DNA of 64,000 nucleotides from NCBI GenBank assembly GCA_963575645.1, contig OY754468.1, positions 11,780,001 through 11,844,000 of the forward strand, given 5' to 3'. Positions 8,906-20,539 of the stretch are shown in pieces (within the stretch, counting starts at the first letter, position 1; each line of letters begins with the position of its first letter). The DNA is from Xanthostigma xanthostigma. Lineage: Eukaryota > Arthropoda > Insecta > Raphidioptera > Raphidiidae. The notes beneath the pieces are model-generated. The model was not told the DNA's origin. It ran no database searches and saw only the letters and a list, made by a program, of their open reading frames with translations. A program made the position numbers and the translations under genes.

Positions 8906-9485
8906 CAATATCAATGGTAAATATATGCATATATTTATTTATTTATTTATATATACTGTCCCTTAGAAGCTCTCCGTGAAATTTAGCTAAATTTAATTAA
9001 TTGAAATTTCATTCGAATCTAATTTTTTCATTTTTTATTATTTTAACAGTAAAAATTTGATCAGTAGGTATCTATTTTTATTTTAAATTTTCTACACCTT
9101 AACATTTTTGTTAGGGTAATCTATACTCAATATCTGAATTAATTTCAGAGTAACTTTTGAAATATTAATTATTCGTATAAAAGCAGTTAATATATTCGTG
9201 TGTTCGAATCTCGTATCTCAGTCGTTAATCGAAATTGTAGGCCCTCCGTGAATCGATCCCGATTTATAATATTATGTATTATTTTTTGTGTTTGGTGTTG
9301 GTTTTCCTCCCTCAGGACGCGACTCGTGTCTGTTGTCAGAAACGATCAAAAACAACATTAGTCGCACCTTCGGGGGGCATAGGGCTTGCATGTTAGGTTT
9401 CATAAGTTCAGCTTAATTTTAATTAATTTAACATTTTTACTTTTCGCGAGTTTTGTGATTTTATTTCAGTTCAGTGCAAAAAGAA
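8906..9485. other. Unassigned intergenic DNA
   Basis: Short ATTT repeats at 8929-8952 are followed by AT-rich sequence. Around 9200-9400 the composition is more balanced but no frame or family was recognised. Confidence 0.3.
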
Positions 9486-9502
9486 ATCGTTCGCGATAAA
9501 AA

Positions 9503-9526
9503 ATGGTTCGAATATTCAACTTATCT
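9503..9526 (+). CDS. Possible short first coding exon (speculative)
   Basis: ATG at 9503 lies in a favourable context (AAAATGG) and encodes MVRIFNLS. It is followed immediately by a strong splice donor GTAAGT at 9527-9532. About 80 bases upstream are free of competing ATGs. No downstream exon with homology can be identified in the window, so this may be chance or part of an unrecognised transposon. A similar arrangement occurs at 32003. Confidence 0.2.
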
Positions 9527-9667
9527 GTAAGTATTTCTTGTTTATTAATTTCATTTTTAAACAACAGTGTCGACGCTTACTTGTCAACGCATCCTTAAAT
9601 TTAGATTCTTGTTTTGTGTAAATAATAACTGCAAAACACCAGATCTCTTTTTTCTCTACGTACGTTC

Positions 9668-9742
9668 CGCTAACCGTGTTAGCATCATCAATAGATGATT
9701 AAAATTCTAACCATTTGCTCGTGATGGTTAACACGGTAGCGA
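9668..9742. repeat. Small imperfect hairpin
   Basis: GCTAACCGTGTTAGCATCAT and ATGGTTAACACGGTAGC form an imperfect inverted repeat around an AT-rich loop of about 35 bases. Function is unknown; a short foldback element is possible. Confidence 0.5.
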
Positions 9743-11192
9743 TTTTTTTTAATAGTCAGTGTTTTGATTCGATCTATCGTTAGGATTCATTTTTTAAATT
9801 TTTGTGTAGACAAGCATTTGGAAGATGTTTAATCTTTTTGACTTTTTTGACACTTTTACGGAGAGACAAGGTTGGTACGAGGGGCGATGCACGCCATGCG
9901 ATCGTATCAGAATGGAAGCATCTTATGGAGGTCGGTACCAAGGGCTCGCTTTACTTTGAAGCGTTCCCAAAGGCAATATTTTGTCACAGTAATAAATAAA
10001 TGTGTTAAAAAGGTTAAAAACGAAATAGTGCCCTTCCAAATTATGAGTATTTTATTTCATTTAAATTTTTTTGTATATCTGCAAGCTATTGAGCTTTTGT
10101 CATTGGATTCTTTGAAAAGTGAGTGTTGACGCTTGAATAAATCCTAACATGAAGTTATTTATTTTGGTTAATCTTTCTGTTTTGTTTTAGGTGTATTTGT
10201 ATTATAAAACGTCTATGATTTTCGACCAAATTTTGAATAATTACAATCATTGTTCTTCGACCAGTGCAACATTAATTAACTTATAAGCAAATTAAACAAT
10301 TGCTTAGGGCATCACGTCTCAGGGGGCACCAAAAATTTTATTTACTGATATAAAACTGTCTTTAGAAGTATAAAAGTTAAAAATAAATAATAATTTATTT
10401 TGGAAAATGAAAACGAAAAAAACTTTTTTTCAATTAAGTAGTTCAATTTTTCTAATTTTAAACATTTGAAAATTGTTTCTATTAATTATATAAAAATGCC
10501 TAAGGTCCGATTTTATAGACAGCCAAATTTTCAATGGCTCCATTGATTGTAAAATTCAATTTTTGTCTTAAAAATCTATAATGCTTTTTAACTTTTTTCC
10601 ATCAATTTGATTTTTTTATAAACTGAACATATTAGAGATGGGGCTCATAAGCAAGAAACGCTTATATATTAGGGCATCAAGGAGTCTTAATTCGGCACTG
10701 ATGGTAAACGATACGTTTCTGTTCTAGACGGGATACGACTTGAGCAGTCCATGAGTGTATAGTCAAAGGTAGAAATAGGTCATTAAATTGTATGACTATT
10801 TCATACAGTGAACTATTCCGATTTCCTGCCGTGGTTTGCTGACTACTAAGTATATTTATTCGAATGTCGTGTACAACCAAATCTATTTATAATATTGTTA
10901 AAGTATATATTTCATTAAAGCAGCTGCTCTCTCATCTGTCATAATTTATTATTATATAAATATTTTTATGGCCAAGTGCTAGTAGAAATATTTTTGATAA
11001 TATATTTTTATGCAAAAACATGAAAGCGATGAATTATTATTTTGGTAAGCGTGTTAAAAAGTAAAGAGAATTTGTTATTTTAAAGATTATTTAATTTTTT
11101 CAAGCGAAATATAACTCAAGTGTGAATTGGTTAATGTACTAACGGGGTGAGTCAGAAAGTATATCGGCAATATGTAAATGACAGATTAAAGG
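9743..11192. other. Unassigned DNA, possible decayed coding fragment at 9802-9999
   Basis: Most of the stretch is AT-rich without recognisable features. At 9802-9999 a 65-codon open frame (containing RGDARHAIVSEWKHLMEVGT) is GC-richer than its surroundings and is followed by AATAAATAAAT, which suggests a decayed transposon or retrocopy end. I do not recognise the protein. The later ORF at 10677 is not credible. Confidence 0.3.
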
Positions 11193-11820
11193 ACATAAAA
11201 AATTCCAGCCACTTCAAAATATTGACATTTCATATGGTATAATTAAGAAAATCAAATTTCTGAAATCGCGTGAGGAGACGCGGGTAATGGCTAGTATTAA
11301 ATATGATATTTGCTATCCTTTGCCATGCGGTTACCTACATAATATGTTCCACGTAATGTAAAAATTAATCAAAGCGTGCTTAACTAGTTTATTTCAGACA
11401 GATCTATAAAACAAAAGACAGCTGATTTTTAAAATATTTCCGAAACGATAAAGCTTAGAAAAAAAATTTCAACAAAAATTTCTTGAAAAAAGAAATAGAA
11501 TAATAAGCCGTTATGAAAAGTATACCATTAGTATATAAAAAAACACCGTTATAGCATATACCTCTTCTGCGCATGCGCCGATTTTCCCCAAAAACACAAG
11601 GGCTCTTCATATTTGCATACCAAACATCCTATCAAAATTCGGTTTCAATCCGCTCATCCTTTTGAACTGTATCGTGCTCACAGACTAACAGACGCATAGA
11701 GGTTTTCCAAAAATACTTTTTTTGATTCGGGGGATCACCAAACGAAAAGATATTGTAAAATTTCTAAAAGTGATTTTTGACCTAAGCTAATACCATTCCC
11801 CACTTGTGGGTTGGAATGGT
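11193..11820 (+). mobile_element. Family A repeat, near-complete copy
   Basis: The copy starts near ATTCCAGCCACTTC and ends TGTGGGTTGGAATGG. Internal landmarks are GACGCGGGTAATGGCTAGTA, TTCCACGTAATG, TCTTCTGCGCATGCGCCG and ACAAGGGCTCTTCATATTTG. No coding capacity is present. The ends carry CCATTCC and GGAATGG words, suggesting a non-autonomous DNA element. The superfamily is not assigned. Confidence 0.8.
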
Positions 11821-11849
11821 AAAATATCTTGTGATGTATCAAATGAAAG

Positions 11850-12110
11850 GACTTAGAGTAACACAAAACCATTTTTCTTATAACTTTAAAACGAATAGTT
11901 TAAAAGATATTAAAATAAACATACGAAAATGGAGCATGCCCCCATCTCTAAAAAATTTGAGAAAAAAATAGGTAATATATTACCTCACTCATAGTCCACA
12001 GGAAAACCTAAACAGACTTCCTTAGTCCTAAAGTTCTTACTGGAAACGGAATGATATGGAACCATCTCCACGCAAGAGGCGAGTTCGACTCGCACTTGAC
12101 CACTTTTATT
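11850..12110 (-). repeat. Family U-like repeat fragment
   Basis: The segment ends with GAGTTCGACTCGCACTTGACC, matching the terminal block of the copies at 17745-18118 and 52485-53113. This GTGCGAGT..ACTCGC block is common in insect interspersed repeats. The ORF at 12008-12205 is not supported. Confidence 0.5.
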
Positions 12111-12718
12111 ATGCTAAATTCACTACTAAAATTGTAGTAGTGTTGTCCAGTAGACCTTTGTACGGTGGGGTTTGGCCTATTACTTATTAGCAATACAAAT
12201 TGCAATCTTTATCTGTGACACAATGATGATATTTGAACTCTTTTCTTAAATGTCGTTTAAGGAATCACCTGTTAAAGGTTATATTGATCTAATTTCCTAA
12301 CATCCGGTATTAAGCAGACGCTATTGGATTTTAAATTGGTTTGTCCCGGAATTTAATTTTAATTCTTTACTTCGGTGTTTGAACTGAAGATTGATAATGA
12401 TTTTAACGACGCTGCAAATATTTAATTGAACTTGAGAATTGAGTTCAATATTATGCAGAAGTAGGGTAAATAACTATCTTTAACTTAACATACTTTTTAT
12501 TAAAAAACATGGAACCTTTTTCGAAAAGAAGTCACTAAACGGAAAAAATTAATTAATTTTTTAGGTCAAGACGTTTTTATTAAATATCTACTAACAATTT
12601 TTATATAGGTATTTTTATTAAAGTATCTTTTTTGGTTGAAATTAATTTTTTTTAAGACGGTTTAAATTTGAAGCTAAGCTTCGCAGGCCTCGGGGTAGGG
12701 AATCAACACGATAAAAAA
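12111..12718. other. Unassigned intergenic DNA
   Basis: AT-rich sequence without a recognised gene, RNA or terminal repeat. Confidence 0.3.
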
Positions 12719-13209
12719 TATGTTCCACGTCAAGAAAAAATTAATCAAAGCATGCTTAACTAGTTTATTTCTGACAGAGCTACAAACCAAAAGAACATCT
12801 GTTTTTTTTTATTTTCAAAATATTTTCGTAACGATAAAGTTTAGAACAAAATTTTTTTAACAAAACTTTCTTGAAAAAAAAATAGAATAATAAGCCGTTA
12901 TGAAAAGTATACCATTATTATATATAAAACACCGTTATAGCATATATCTCTTCTGCGCATGACCCGATTTTCCTCAAAAACACAAGGGCTCTTCATATTT
13001 GCATACCAAAATTTGGTTTCAATCCGCTCATCCGTTTGATCTGTATCGTGCTCACAGACAAACAAACTAACAGGCGCACAGAGTTTTTCCAAAAATATAT
13101 TTTTTGGATTCGGGGGCCTCAAAACGAAAAAAATAGTATAAAATTTTGAAAAATGAATTTTGACCTAAACTAGTACCTATCATTCGACAGTAGTGGGTTG
13201 GAATGGTAA
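12719..13209 (+). mobile_element. Family A repeat, left-truncated copy
   Basis: The copy begins at TATGTTCCACGTCAAG and ends GTGGGTTGGAATGG. It shares TCTTCTGCGCATG and ACAAGGGCTCTTCATATTTG with the other copies and lacks the CCCGCGTCACCTC end. Confidence 0.8.
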
Positions 13210-13666
13210 AATACATGGAATCTTTCAATCATCTTTCTGATTTTTATTTTGGAAAAATATAAACACATAGATCTATGTTATTTTCCTGGTCTGAATGTAA
13301 ATAAAACACTGCGACATTAATAATTGCTTTGCAGTTATTAAAATATGTATTTATGTCAAATATTCTGGCACGTACCCAGTACTTTATATTACAAGCATTT
13401 CCTGACTACTAATCTATTGAGGGGGTGGGAATCGAAAATTGTATTTCAATTTTAACGATTCCGTAACCTCTGTTACATGCGTACAGCGCTGTCGAATTTC
13501 CATCTCACTTTACCTTACGTAATGTTAGATTTGTTAGACAGTGACAAAATATTAACAGCACTGTAAATTCTAAAGTGTGCGCGATTTATTATACACAAAA
13601 TTGATTAATAATACAGAATTAGAACGTTTTCCACACTTATGACAGACAAGAAATGGTTGTTTTGCA
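13210..13666. other. Unassigned intergenic DNA
   Basis: No supported feature. The block around 13437-13560 has balanced composition, but no second copy was seen. Confidence 0.3.
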
Positions 13667-13750
13667 ACTGCTTAAATTATTACATTGACCGAGGGAAGAA
13701 CGTTAGTCAGAAGAATGTGCATAGCGAGTATTATTTAGGGAAAGCGGCTG
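13667..13750 (+). repeat. Direct repeat, left copy (partner at 16815)
   Basis: About 84 bases, including GACCGAGGGAAGAACGTTAG and AAGAATGTGCATAG, recur at 16815-16902 with a few substitutions. The pair brackets the foldback elements and LINE fragment between them. Confidence 0.8.
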
Positions 13751-13821
13751 TCGTGTTCACAATAATAATAAGTTCCTCTAATTCCTAAGTGGAGCATAGG
13801 GCCTCTACGAAAATTTTGAAT

Positions 13822-15786
13822 CTAGTCCTATATAGTCCAGTGCACTTAGAAATATTTTATAGGTGTGACCCAAAAATTTCAGATACATTTTTTCTTTTGT
13901 TGCTCATTCGAATGGGTCTTCGATGGAGACCTTAACCCTGAATTTGCGCATTCTCCAAATTGCCCCGTCCACCGCCATCTTGGATTTTGTTTTTTTTCTT
14001 CAATTGCTCATATCTCGCGTTCTAATAATCCCACAGCAATCGTTCTGGGGTCGTTGGACTCGTTAGGATTTACTCTTTAATTGAATGTCTATCAAGTAAA
14101 ACTCTCCAATGTACTGGAAAAAAGTTATTAGCGTCCAAAGTTTAAGTTCTTTGCCAAAAGTTCTTGCGCCCGGTTTTTCCGCGCGCATCTCTTTCCAGTG
14201 CATCTGACACCCCCACCGACAATTAACTATTTAAAGTAGACTCAATTTCCAGTGTTTAAAAAAAAAATTCATCCCGATCGGTCGATCCCTCGCCCACGAA
14301 TCCACGCTCGAAGTTGCGCTATTCATTTAGTGCTATTTTGAATCCTCTAATACTCGTGCTTCGCGCTGTATTTCTCGCTTTTGTAACTAATATAATGCAA
14401 ATTAATTAAGACCAATGACATATTCGTTAAATCTGTGCTAAGAAAATGCCTTTAACATAAATTTTTACTTAAATTTATAACTCAGATCAATAGTGGTGTG
14501 TGTAAGTCAGACGAACATGTAAATATTTTGAGCCGGAACGGGATTACCCTCCCCCCCCCTTTTCGATGATGCGGAACACGGTGGTGATAATAAAATTTCT
14601 CTTTAGGGTTGCGCAACCCTCCAAAACGGCAAAAAACCACCCCCGAACGGGGTTAAACGCGCATGATGTTATTACCTTTCCGAAAAAAATGTTTTTTCCC
14701 TGTTTTTGAGAATAATGAGCACGGTGGAGTTGTTAAAAATTGCATTCGACTTTCACAAACCCCTCCGCCGGCCAAATCTCAGAATCCTCTTAAATGGGGA
14801 GATAACCCAATTTTGATGGTGATATGAAAAAAAATAACCCGTTTTGGGGATGAGAGGTGAAGGGGTTGGTGAGAATCGACGGCAATTTTCAACACCAGCA
14901 CCATGCTCAGCATCCTCAAAAACAAGGATAAAACATTTTTTTCGGAAAGGGAATAACGTAATGCGCGTTGAACCCCGTTTGAGGGTGGTTTTTGGTCGTT
15001 TTGAAGGGTTGCTCAACCCTAAACCGAAATTTTAATATCACCACCGTGTTTTGCATCCTCAAAAATGGGGGGGGGGGTAATCCCGATTCAGCTCAATATA
15101 TTTACATGTTCGTCCGACTCACACACTCTACTCTTGATCTGAGTTATAAATTTAAGTAAAAAATTAATGTAAGCCGCATGTTCTTAGCACAGATTTAACG
15201 AAAATGCCGTTGGTGTTAATTAATTTGCATTATATTAGTTACAAAAGCGAGAAATCCAGCGCGAAGTGCGAGTATTAGAGGCTTCAAAATAGTACGAAAT
15301 GAATAGCGCAACTTCGAGCGTGGATTGGTGGGCGTGGGATCAACCGATCGGGATGAACTTTTTTTTCAAAATACTGGAAAATGAGTCTACTTTAAATAGT
15401 AAATTGTCGGTGGGGGTGTCAGATGCACTGGAAATAGATGCTCGCGGAAAAACCGGGCGCAAAAACTTTTGGCAAAGAACTTAAACTTTGGACGCTAATA
15501 ACTTTTTTCCAGTACATTGGAGAGTTTTACTTGATAGACATTCAATTAAAGAGTAAATCCTAACGATTCCAACGACCCCAGAACGATTGCTGTGGGATTA
15601 TTAGAACGCGAGATATGAGCAATTGAAGAAAAAAAACAAAATCCAAGATGGCGGTGGACGGGGCAATTTGGAGAATGCGCAAATTCAGGGTTAAGGTCTC
15701 CATCGAAGACCCATTCGAATGAGCAACAAAAGAAAAAATGTATCTGAAATTTTTGGGTCAAATCCTAAATGCACTGGGCTATATTC
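13822..15786. mobile_element. Large foldback element (about 1.96-kb palindrome)
   Basis: The two arms of about 0.95 kb are inverted copies centred near 14805. Outer matches are CCAGTGCACTT against GTGCACTGG-type words (13840 and 15772). Further matches are AAATTTCAGATACATTTTTT with its reverse at 15735-15757, the tract near GCGCCCGGTTTTTCC, and inner blocks with CCACCCCCGAACGGGG-like words. Mirror open frames at 13865-14080 and 15546-15761 encode nearly the same peptide only because the DNA is palindromic. No transposase is present. A single-arm relative lies at 8560-8905. Confidence 0.85.
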
Positions 15787-15787
15787 A

Positions 15788-16528
15788 AAGCAATGGCACG
15801 TCAATCCGGTGTCAGAGAGGCAACCGGATGGCGAGTGGTAATCTGGGCCTATGAGTGGTGCAGAACCCCCTGGTAGCGGCCAAAGTGACCCCAAATGGAC
15901 GGGGGCGGCGATATGGGGGTGGGGCAAAATCGAAAAATGTTTGAAAAGGCAACCGGATAAAAATGCTGTTGCATTGAAGGAAATACCCTAATTATATAAT
16001 TAATTTTTTTTGCTATCCGAAACACGCGGGCCGTTTTTGCACTAGCGAATAAAAAAAAAATAAAAAAAAAAACTGAAAAGGCAACCGCTTCAAAATTAGT
16101 GAGCATACTTATTGACACCACCAAACGTTGGAAAAAAATTGCCATCCGATCCTGATGGGCAGTTTCGGAGAAACAACCCCTCAAAGTCGCCGAAAAACCT
16201 TTTTTTTCGATTTTTTCAACAATAAGTAAAAAAAACACACTAAAAATTGTTCAAATCGGATGGCATTCGAAATTTATACTGTCCTAAGTACAAATAATAG
16301 TGTGTATCAATGCCATCCGATTTCGATTAAATTTACCCCTATTTAGCCAACCCCCAAAACTCAATAAAACATTTTTCGATTTTGCCCCACCCCCATATTG
16401 CCGCCCCCGTCCATTTGGGGTCACTTTGGCCGCTACCAGGGGGTTCTGCACCACTCATAGGCCCAGATTACCACTCGCCATCCGGTTGCCTCTCCGTCAC
16501 CGGATTGACGTGCCATTGCTTTGAATAC
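15788..16528. mobile_element. Second foldback element adjoining the first
   Basis: The terminal inverted repeats are about 160 bp: TTCAAAGCAATGGCACGTCA at the left and TGACGTGCCATTGCTTTGAA at the right, continuing through GACCCCAAATGGACGGGGGC and its reverse. The loop of about 420 bp contains several dispersed GGCAACCGGAT or GCCATCCGAT words in both directions. No credible ORF lies inside. It abuts the 1.96-kb palindrome and may have inserted at its edge. Confidence 0.85.
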
Positions 16529-16529
16529 T

Positions 16530-16806
16530 ATCTATTGGCATATTTTTGACTTGAAGCCAAGTAGTTCCTTGTTCCATAACTTCTTCACGAACAGTTCTTC
16601 TCCAGGATATTTTTGGTCTTCCTCTTTTTCGGTATCCCTCTGGGTTCCAATCCAACGCTCTCTTCGCTATGTCGTCATCTGTCTTTCGCAGCGTGTGTCC
16701 TATCCAATTCCATTTCCTACGTTTTATAGTTATACAGAATTGTTCAAGACATGCACGTTTCCAAAGTTGTTCGAGACGTGTTCGTACCATTTCACCTTGA
16801 GGATTG
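16530..16806 (-). pseudogene. LINE reverse transcriptase, C-terminal fragment
   Basis: The minus-strand reading gives KRRKWNWIGHTLRKTDDDIA, then RALDWNPEGYRKRGRPKISW and RRTVREEV. The WIGHTLR and WNPxGxRKRGRP motifs are typical of the region after the reverse transcriptase domain in several animal LINE lineages (RTE, CR1 and related). The endonuclease and catalytic core are absent, so this is a dead 3' fragment. It is unrelated in sequence to the intact LINE at 231-5771. Confidence 0.75.
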
Positions 16807-16814
16807 CTCTGAGA

Positions 16815-16902
16815 CAACTCCTTAAATTATTAAATTGACCGAGGGAAGAACATTAGTCAGAAGAATGTGCATAGGGAGTATTATTTAGGACAAGCGGCTG
16901 AT
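16815..16902 (+). repeat. Direct repeat, right copy (partner at 13667)
   Basis: CAACTCCTTAAATTATTAAA, GACCGAGGGAAGAACATTAG and GACAAGCGGCTG parallel the left copy. It is too long for a target-site duplication, so it is more likely a segmental duplication or a repeat in its own right. Confidence 0.8.
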
Positions 16903-17744
16903 TAGGCTAGTAAAATGAAGATGATGTGACCCTAGCATTTCCACAAAATTGCCGAAGGGTGCAAATTTGAGTGAACAATTATATAAGTGTGATACACAAT
17001 CTGTCCAAATTGCACCTTCGTGCGATGACTGGAATTTGTTAGAAAAGAGTTAAAAAACTGCGTTTCATCAGTTTTTTGTTTGTATCTTGTCAAAATTCAA
17101 TATTGTAACCATGGAAAAGTAGTTCTATTTTTGAATTAGTGGAAACCATACAGTGTGCTAGTGCGTATGTTTGCCATACGTGAAAGTGTCCTCAGTTAAG
17201 AGAGAGAACGCTGCAGAAAACCGGAAATTTCTTTATTCAAATCAGCATTGTTTTGCATCATTAGTTACCATAGAGTTAATGAACTGTTCTCTCTCTTAAT
17301 TGCAGACACTTGCACTGCTCTCTCGCGTACGCTATTGTAATATCTCTATGGTGGAAAGTGAGTTCGTCATTTTACTGGTCTATGATTGTACATGTTAGCC
17401 TTAATCTAATTCCCGAGTGGGACTGTTATTTTAATGTTTACCTTCTTTTCAGCGGTGAGTGTACGGTGTACGACCAACACCTCGCATGCAATCGCTAAGA
17501 GCATGGTAATATAAAGTCAGAACACTTCTAGACATTGTACTTGCTTGTTAATTAAAAACAACTACAATACAAGTATATAATATAGTGTTGAATCTATTGT
17601 ATATATAACGCGCAGACACAGATGACTAAGGGCGAGTAGAATAGATAGCGCAGGCGCACAACATTCACTTGCAGTTATTTTAAATAACAATGCCTACCTA
17701 CTCATTGCAGCGTTTTGCTATACACTATACAAAAAATTTATAGT
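16903..17744. other. Unassigned intergenic DNA
   Basis: No supported gene. The ORF at 17310-17498 has no recognisable domain. GAGAGAGAACG at about 17201 and GTTCTCTCTCTT at 17284 form a weak inverted pair. Confidence 0.3.
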
Positions 17745-18118
17745 TAAAAAAAACGGCGAAGTGCGAGTCTGACTCGCGCACCGAGGGTTCCGTACAAACT
17801 TGTAGGTATGTAAATAGTTCGTCCATCACGGGAATCGAGTCTCGAAGATTTTTCCCGCTTAGGCGTTGAAAACCCGTTGTCTCCATACATCGACAAACGT
17901 CGAGGCCAGTTTGCCAACTAAGCGTGTAATTGCAACGAGTTCAGATGTGCCTCGTGGCTGTATCTGATAGTCTAATTGTCGTACCGTGTTGTATGCGAGA
18001 GTTCTTATTTTGTGCTGTATAAACGCACCGGTAGCGGATACTTGTTTTGTATTAGAACTGTTACTGTGTACGTGCGTAATATGTTGTTACGGTTTAAAAA
18101 CATCATTTTTTTTTGTAT
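17745..18118 (+). repeat. Family U repeat
   Basis: The segment opens with AAGTGCGAGTCTGACTCGCG and GAGGGTTCCGTAC and continues with GGAATCGAGTCTCGAAG and GCGTGTAATTGCAACG. It is an inverted relative of 52612-53113. The block is a familiar insect interspersed repeat end; I cannot assign the class. Family A sequence follows directly at 18119. Confidence 0.65.
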
Positions 18119-18281
18119 CGTGCTTACAGACAAAGAGACTAACAGACGCACAGAGTTTTTCCAAAAATATGTTTTTTGGATTCGGGGGACGATAAAACGG
18201 AAAGAAATTGTAAAATTTTTGAAAAGTTTTTTTGACCTAAACTAGTACCTACCTACCAACCCCACTTGTGGGTTGGAATGG
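18119..18281 (+). mobile_element. Family A repeat, terminal fragment
   Basis: GTGCTTACAGACAAAGAGAC, TTTTTGGATTCGGGGGACGA and TTGTGGGTTGGAATGG match the last 160 bases of 11193-11820. Confidence 0.75.
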
Positions 18282-19321
18282 TAAAATATATACCTATATA
18301 TCACGCGACTGAGAATCGCAGTGCCAAATCTCCACCAGTCATGTAGACAATATGGTACTGGTATTTTTATATTATGTTTTGCAGTGTACATTCATTTACT
18401 GACTCCAACTTTGGACGCCGGGCAAAAGATGACAATCAGTCAATGATGGAATGCAAATTGTCCAATTTAGCGAACAGGAATAAACGACTGAAGTCTCAGT
18501 AATGGAAAATATCTGGATAATGTATCGTACGCGAAAATTTGTCCTTATTAAATTAATTCCTACATAAGTCTTTCACAAAATGTCAATTTTTTGTATGTAT
18601 TTTTTCAGTATTTATTTAAGTCTTCAGTATAATTAAAAATCGTTTTAATATTCAAAACGTATTGTCACGTACAGCACTTCTATGTACTTTGCAATTGAAC
18701 CTGTTTGACAAATATATATTTTGTTAGACAGGGTTGCATCAGTTCTCAACAAACTATCAACGCGTTTTAAATTGAAACTGCGAAGTATTGATTATAAAGA
18801 TAATTCAAGCTATTGCACATACCGCTAAACTAGCGGTATATGTGCTTTATTATCGCTTTGTGCGTCAGAGCTGACTTTCGTTCATATAAGAAGTTGTATC
18901 TAAGTTAATTTCACACGAAATCCATTCAAACTAAAGCTTTTTGAAAAGAAGAGATTCTGATCTATAAAACAGAACCATTTTTAAATCAACTCGAGTTCAT
19001 AAATACTATTAAAATTGTATTTGAAAATTACAAACAGCAGTTGTCGGTTGGTCTGTACGTATGTACGTCACGACTCTACAGATCGCAATTTTGGTCGGAT
19101 TGCCTTGGGTTATATCTTATTCACTTTGTTAACTATCAGACCAGAACCCTATTTAAATTCACATAAATGTGTTCAGTAGTTTAATTTTTATAAACAGTTT
19201 TATTTTATTATTTTTGACAGCTAATAGTTAAAATAAAAAAAAAATACCTATTACTATTATTGTAAATGTATATTACGTAGAATAACTGCTACACTTCTAT
19301 ACCACAATAACAACGCAAACT
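18282..19321. other. Unassigned intergenic DNA
   Basis: No gene is recognised. An inverted pair, GCACATACCGCTAAACTAGC and GCGGTATATGTGC, forms a compact hairpin at about 18815-18843. Confidence 0.35.
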
Positions 19322-19397
19322 GCGGCATCGGTATGGCCGAGCGGTTAAAGCGTTACTCCAGTAAAAGCGAGGTGCCGGGTTAGATTCCCGCTGACAC
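19322..19397 (+). tRNA. tRNA-like sequence, degenerate (pseudogene or SINE head)
   Basis: TATGGCCGAGCGGTTAAAGC is a D-arm/A-box of the Leu/Ser type, and GGGTTAGATTCCCG is a T-arm with a C-to-A change in the B box. A T-run follows at about 19404. The acceptor ends do not pair well and no clean anticodon stem is seen, so an active gene is unlikely. The flanks are AT-rich, as for the other tRNA-like units in this window. Confidence 0.5.
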
Positions 19398-19911
19398 AAG
19401 TAATTTTTTTTTCTATTCCATTTTATTTTTAATTTTTTTTCTATTTTTTTAATCTATTTTCTCAATTTTTTTTCATTATAATATGTACAGTGGAAAACTT
19501 GCGGGATGTGCACTTTTGGTTTTGCCAACTATCTTTTATTTTACACTTTCTTAAATTAATCTCTGAAGTGAAGTCTGACAGATAAAAATTGTTTCAAATT
19601 TTTGTATATTTATTCATGAAGGGTGAGTAGTTTTAAAAAATTAGACACAGAAAAATTTTGGGATCGAGCCAACAAGTTTATGGCGTGTTTTTATTACACG
19701 AGCTTAAAATCTTTAAAAAGAAATATGAAGATAGACAGGTTGATATTTAAAATGTAAAAATGTAAATACGAAAGTTTTCTGTTTTCAAAAATTCTGACTA
19801 TGCTTAGGTTAATGCCCTGCAGATGCCTACAATCAAACGAATAAGTTACAATTTAAAAAAAAGCTTTTTTTGATTATTTGTACTGTTTTAGTTTTCCACA
19901 TTTTTTGATAT
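19398..19911. other. AT-rich DNA after tRNA-like unit
   Basis: T-rich sequence with no further recognised feature; it may include the tail of the tRNA-like unit. Confidence 0.3.
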
Positions 19912-20386
19912 TGTAACAAAACTGTTCTTCGTTGGTGGTAAAATATTTATTTACAGAACTAAACGTTAACAAAAACAAACTAAAAAGTACTTCTCTATAA
20001 TAGGTAATGCAAAAATCAAATAAATATAATGAAATAAATAACGAAAAACAAACGAATTCTAAAACAACAATAATAGGTAACACTAAACTATGTACACAGA
20101 TTATTTATATCACGGTTCTCTATTTATCTTCTAACGGTTATTTATTTATGTTCACTGTTACTGACGTTACTGACACTGACTGACTCGCTATGCGTTGTTT
20201 GTATACTTCTTCAGTCGCGTTCTGGAACATTCTACGACATTCTAAATGCTTCGGCATGCTTCTATGCGGTTTCGATAACAATACGCACATTGTTGTCTAT
20301 TCTGTTCCGATAACAATGCGAGTATTGTTGTCTACGCGGCTCTGACAACAATGCACTGCCGCCGCCTGCAGTGGCATCTCGTTACA
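19912..20386 (-). mobile_element. Solo LTR, diverged subfamily
   Basis: The plus-strand start TGTAACAAAACTGTTCTTCG is the reverse of the common LTR end (CAGTTTTGTTACA). The remainder parallels other copies in general layout, including ACAACAATG words near the other end. The sequence ATAT precedes it (19908-19911) and ATAT lies within a few bases of the far end (20390-20393), so the exact 5' border is uncertain. No internal retroviral-like coding region is attached. Confidence 0.6.
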
Positions 20387-20539
20387 ACGATATTAACTAA
20401 TTTATGCATAAATTACAAGCTAGTTGCTCCAAACTGATGAGTCGAAACATCAATATTTTGTGTTCCCCCCACCATTTGACCAACGTTGATTCATGTTACT
20501 ATATACCGTATATATTTTTTACACCTTTGCCATCCTAGC

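Noticed and set aside
13865-15761. Two nearly identical 71-residue ORFs on opposite strands
   Set aside because: They are mirror images produced by the palindrome. Composition is not protein-like and no domain is seen.
15849-16238. 129-residue minus-strand ORF
   Set aside because: It crosses the TIR and loop of the foldback element and is Phe-rich from poly-T runs.
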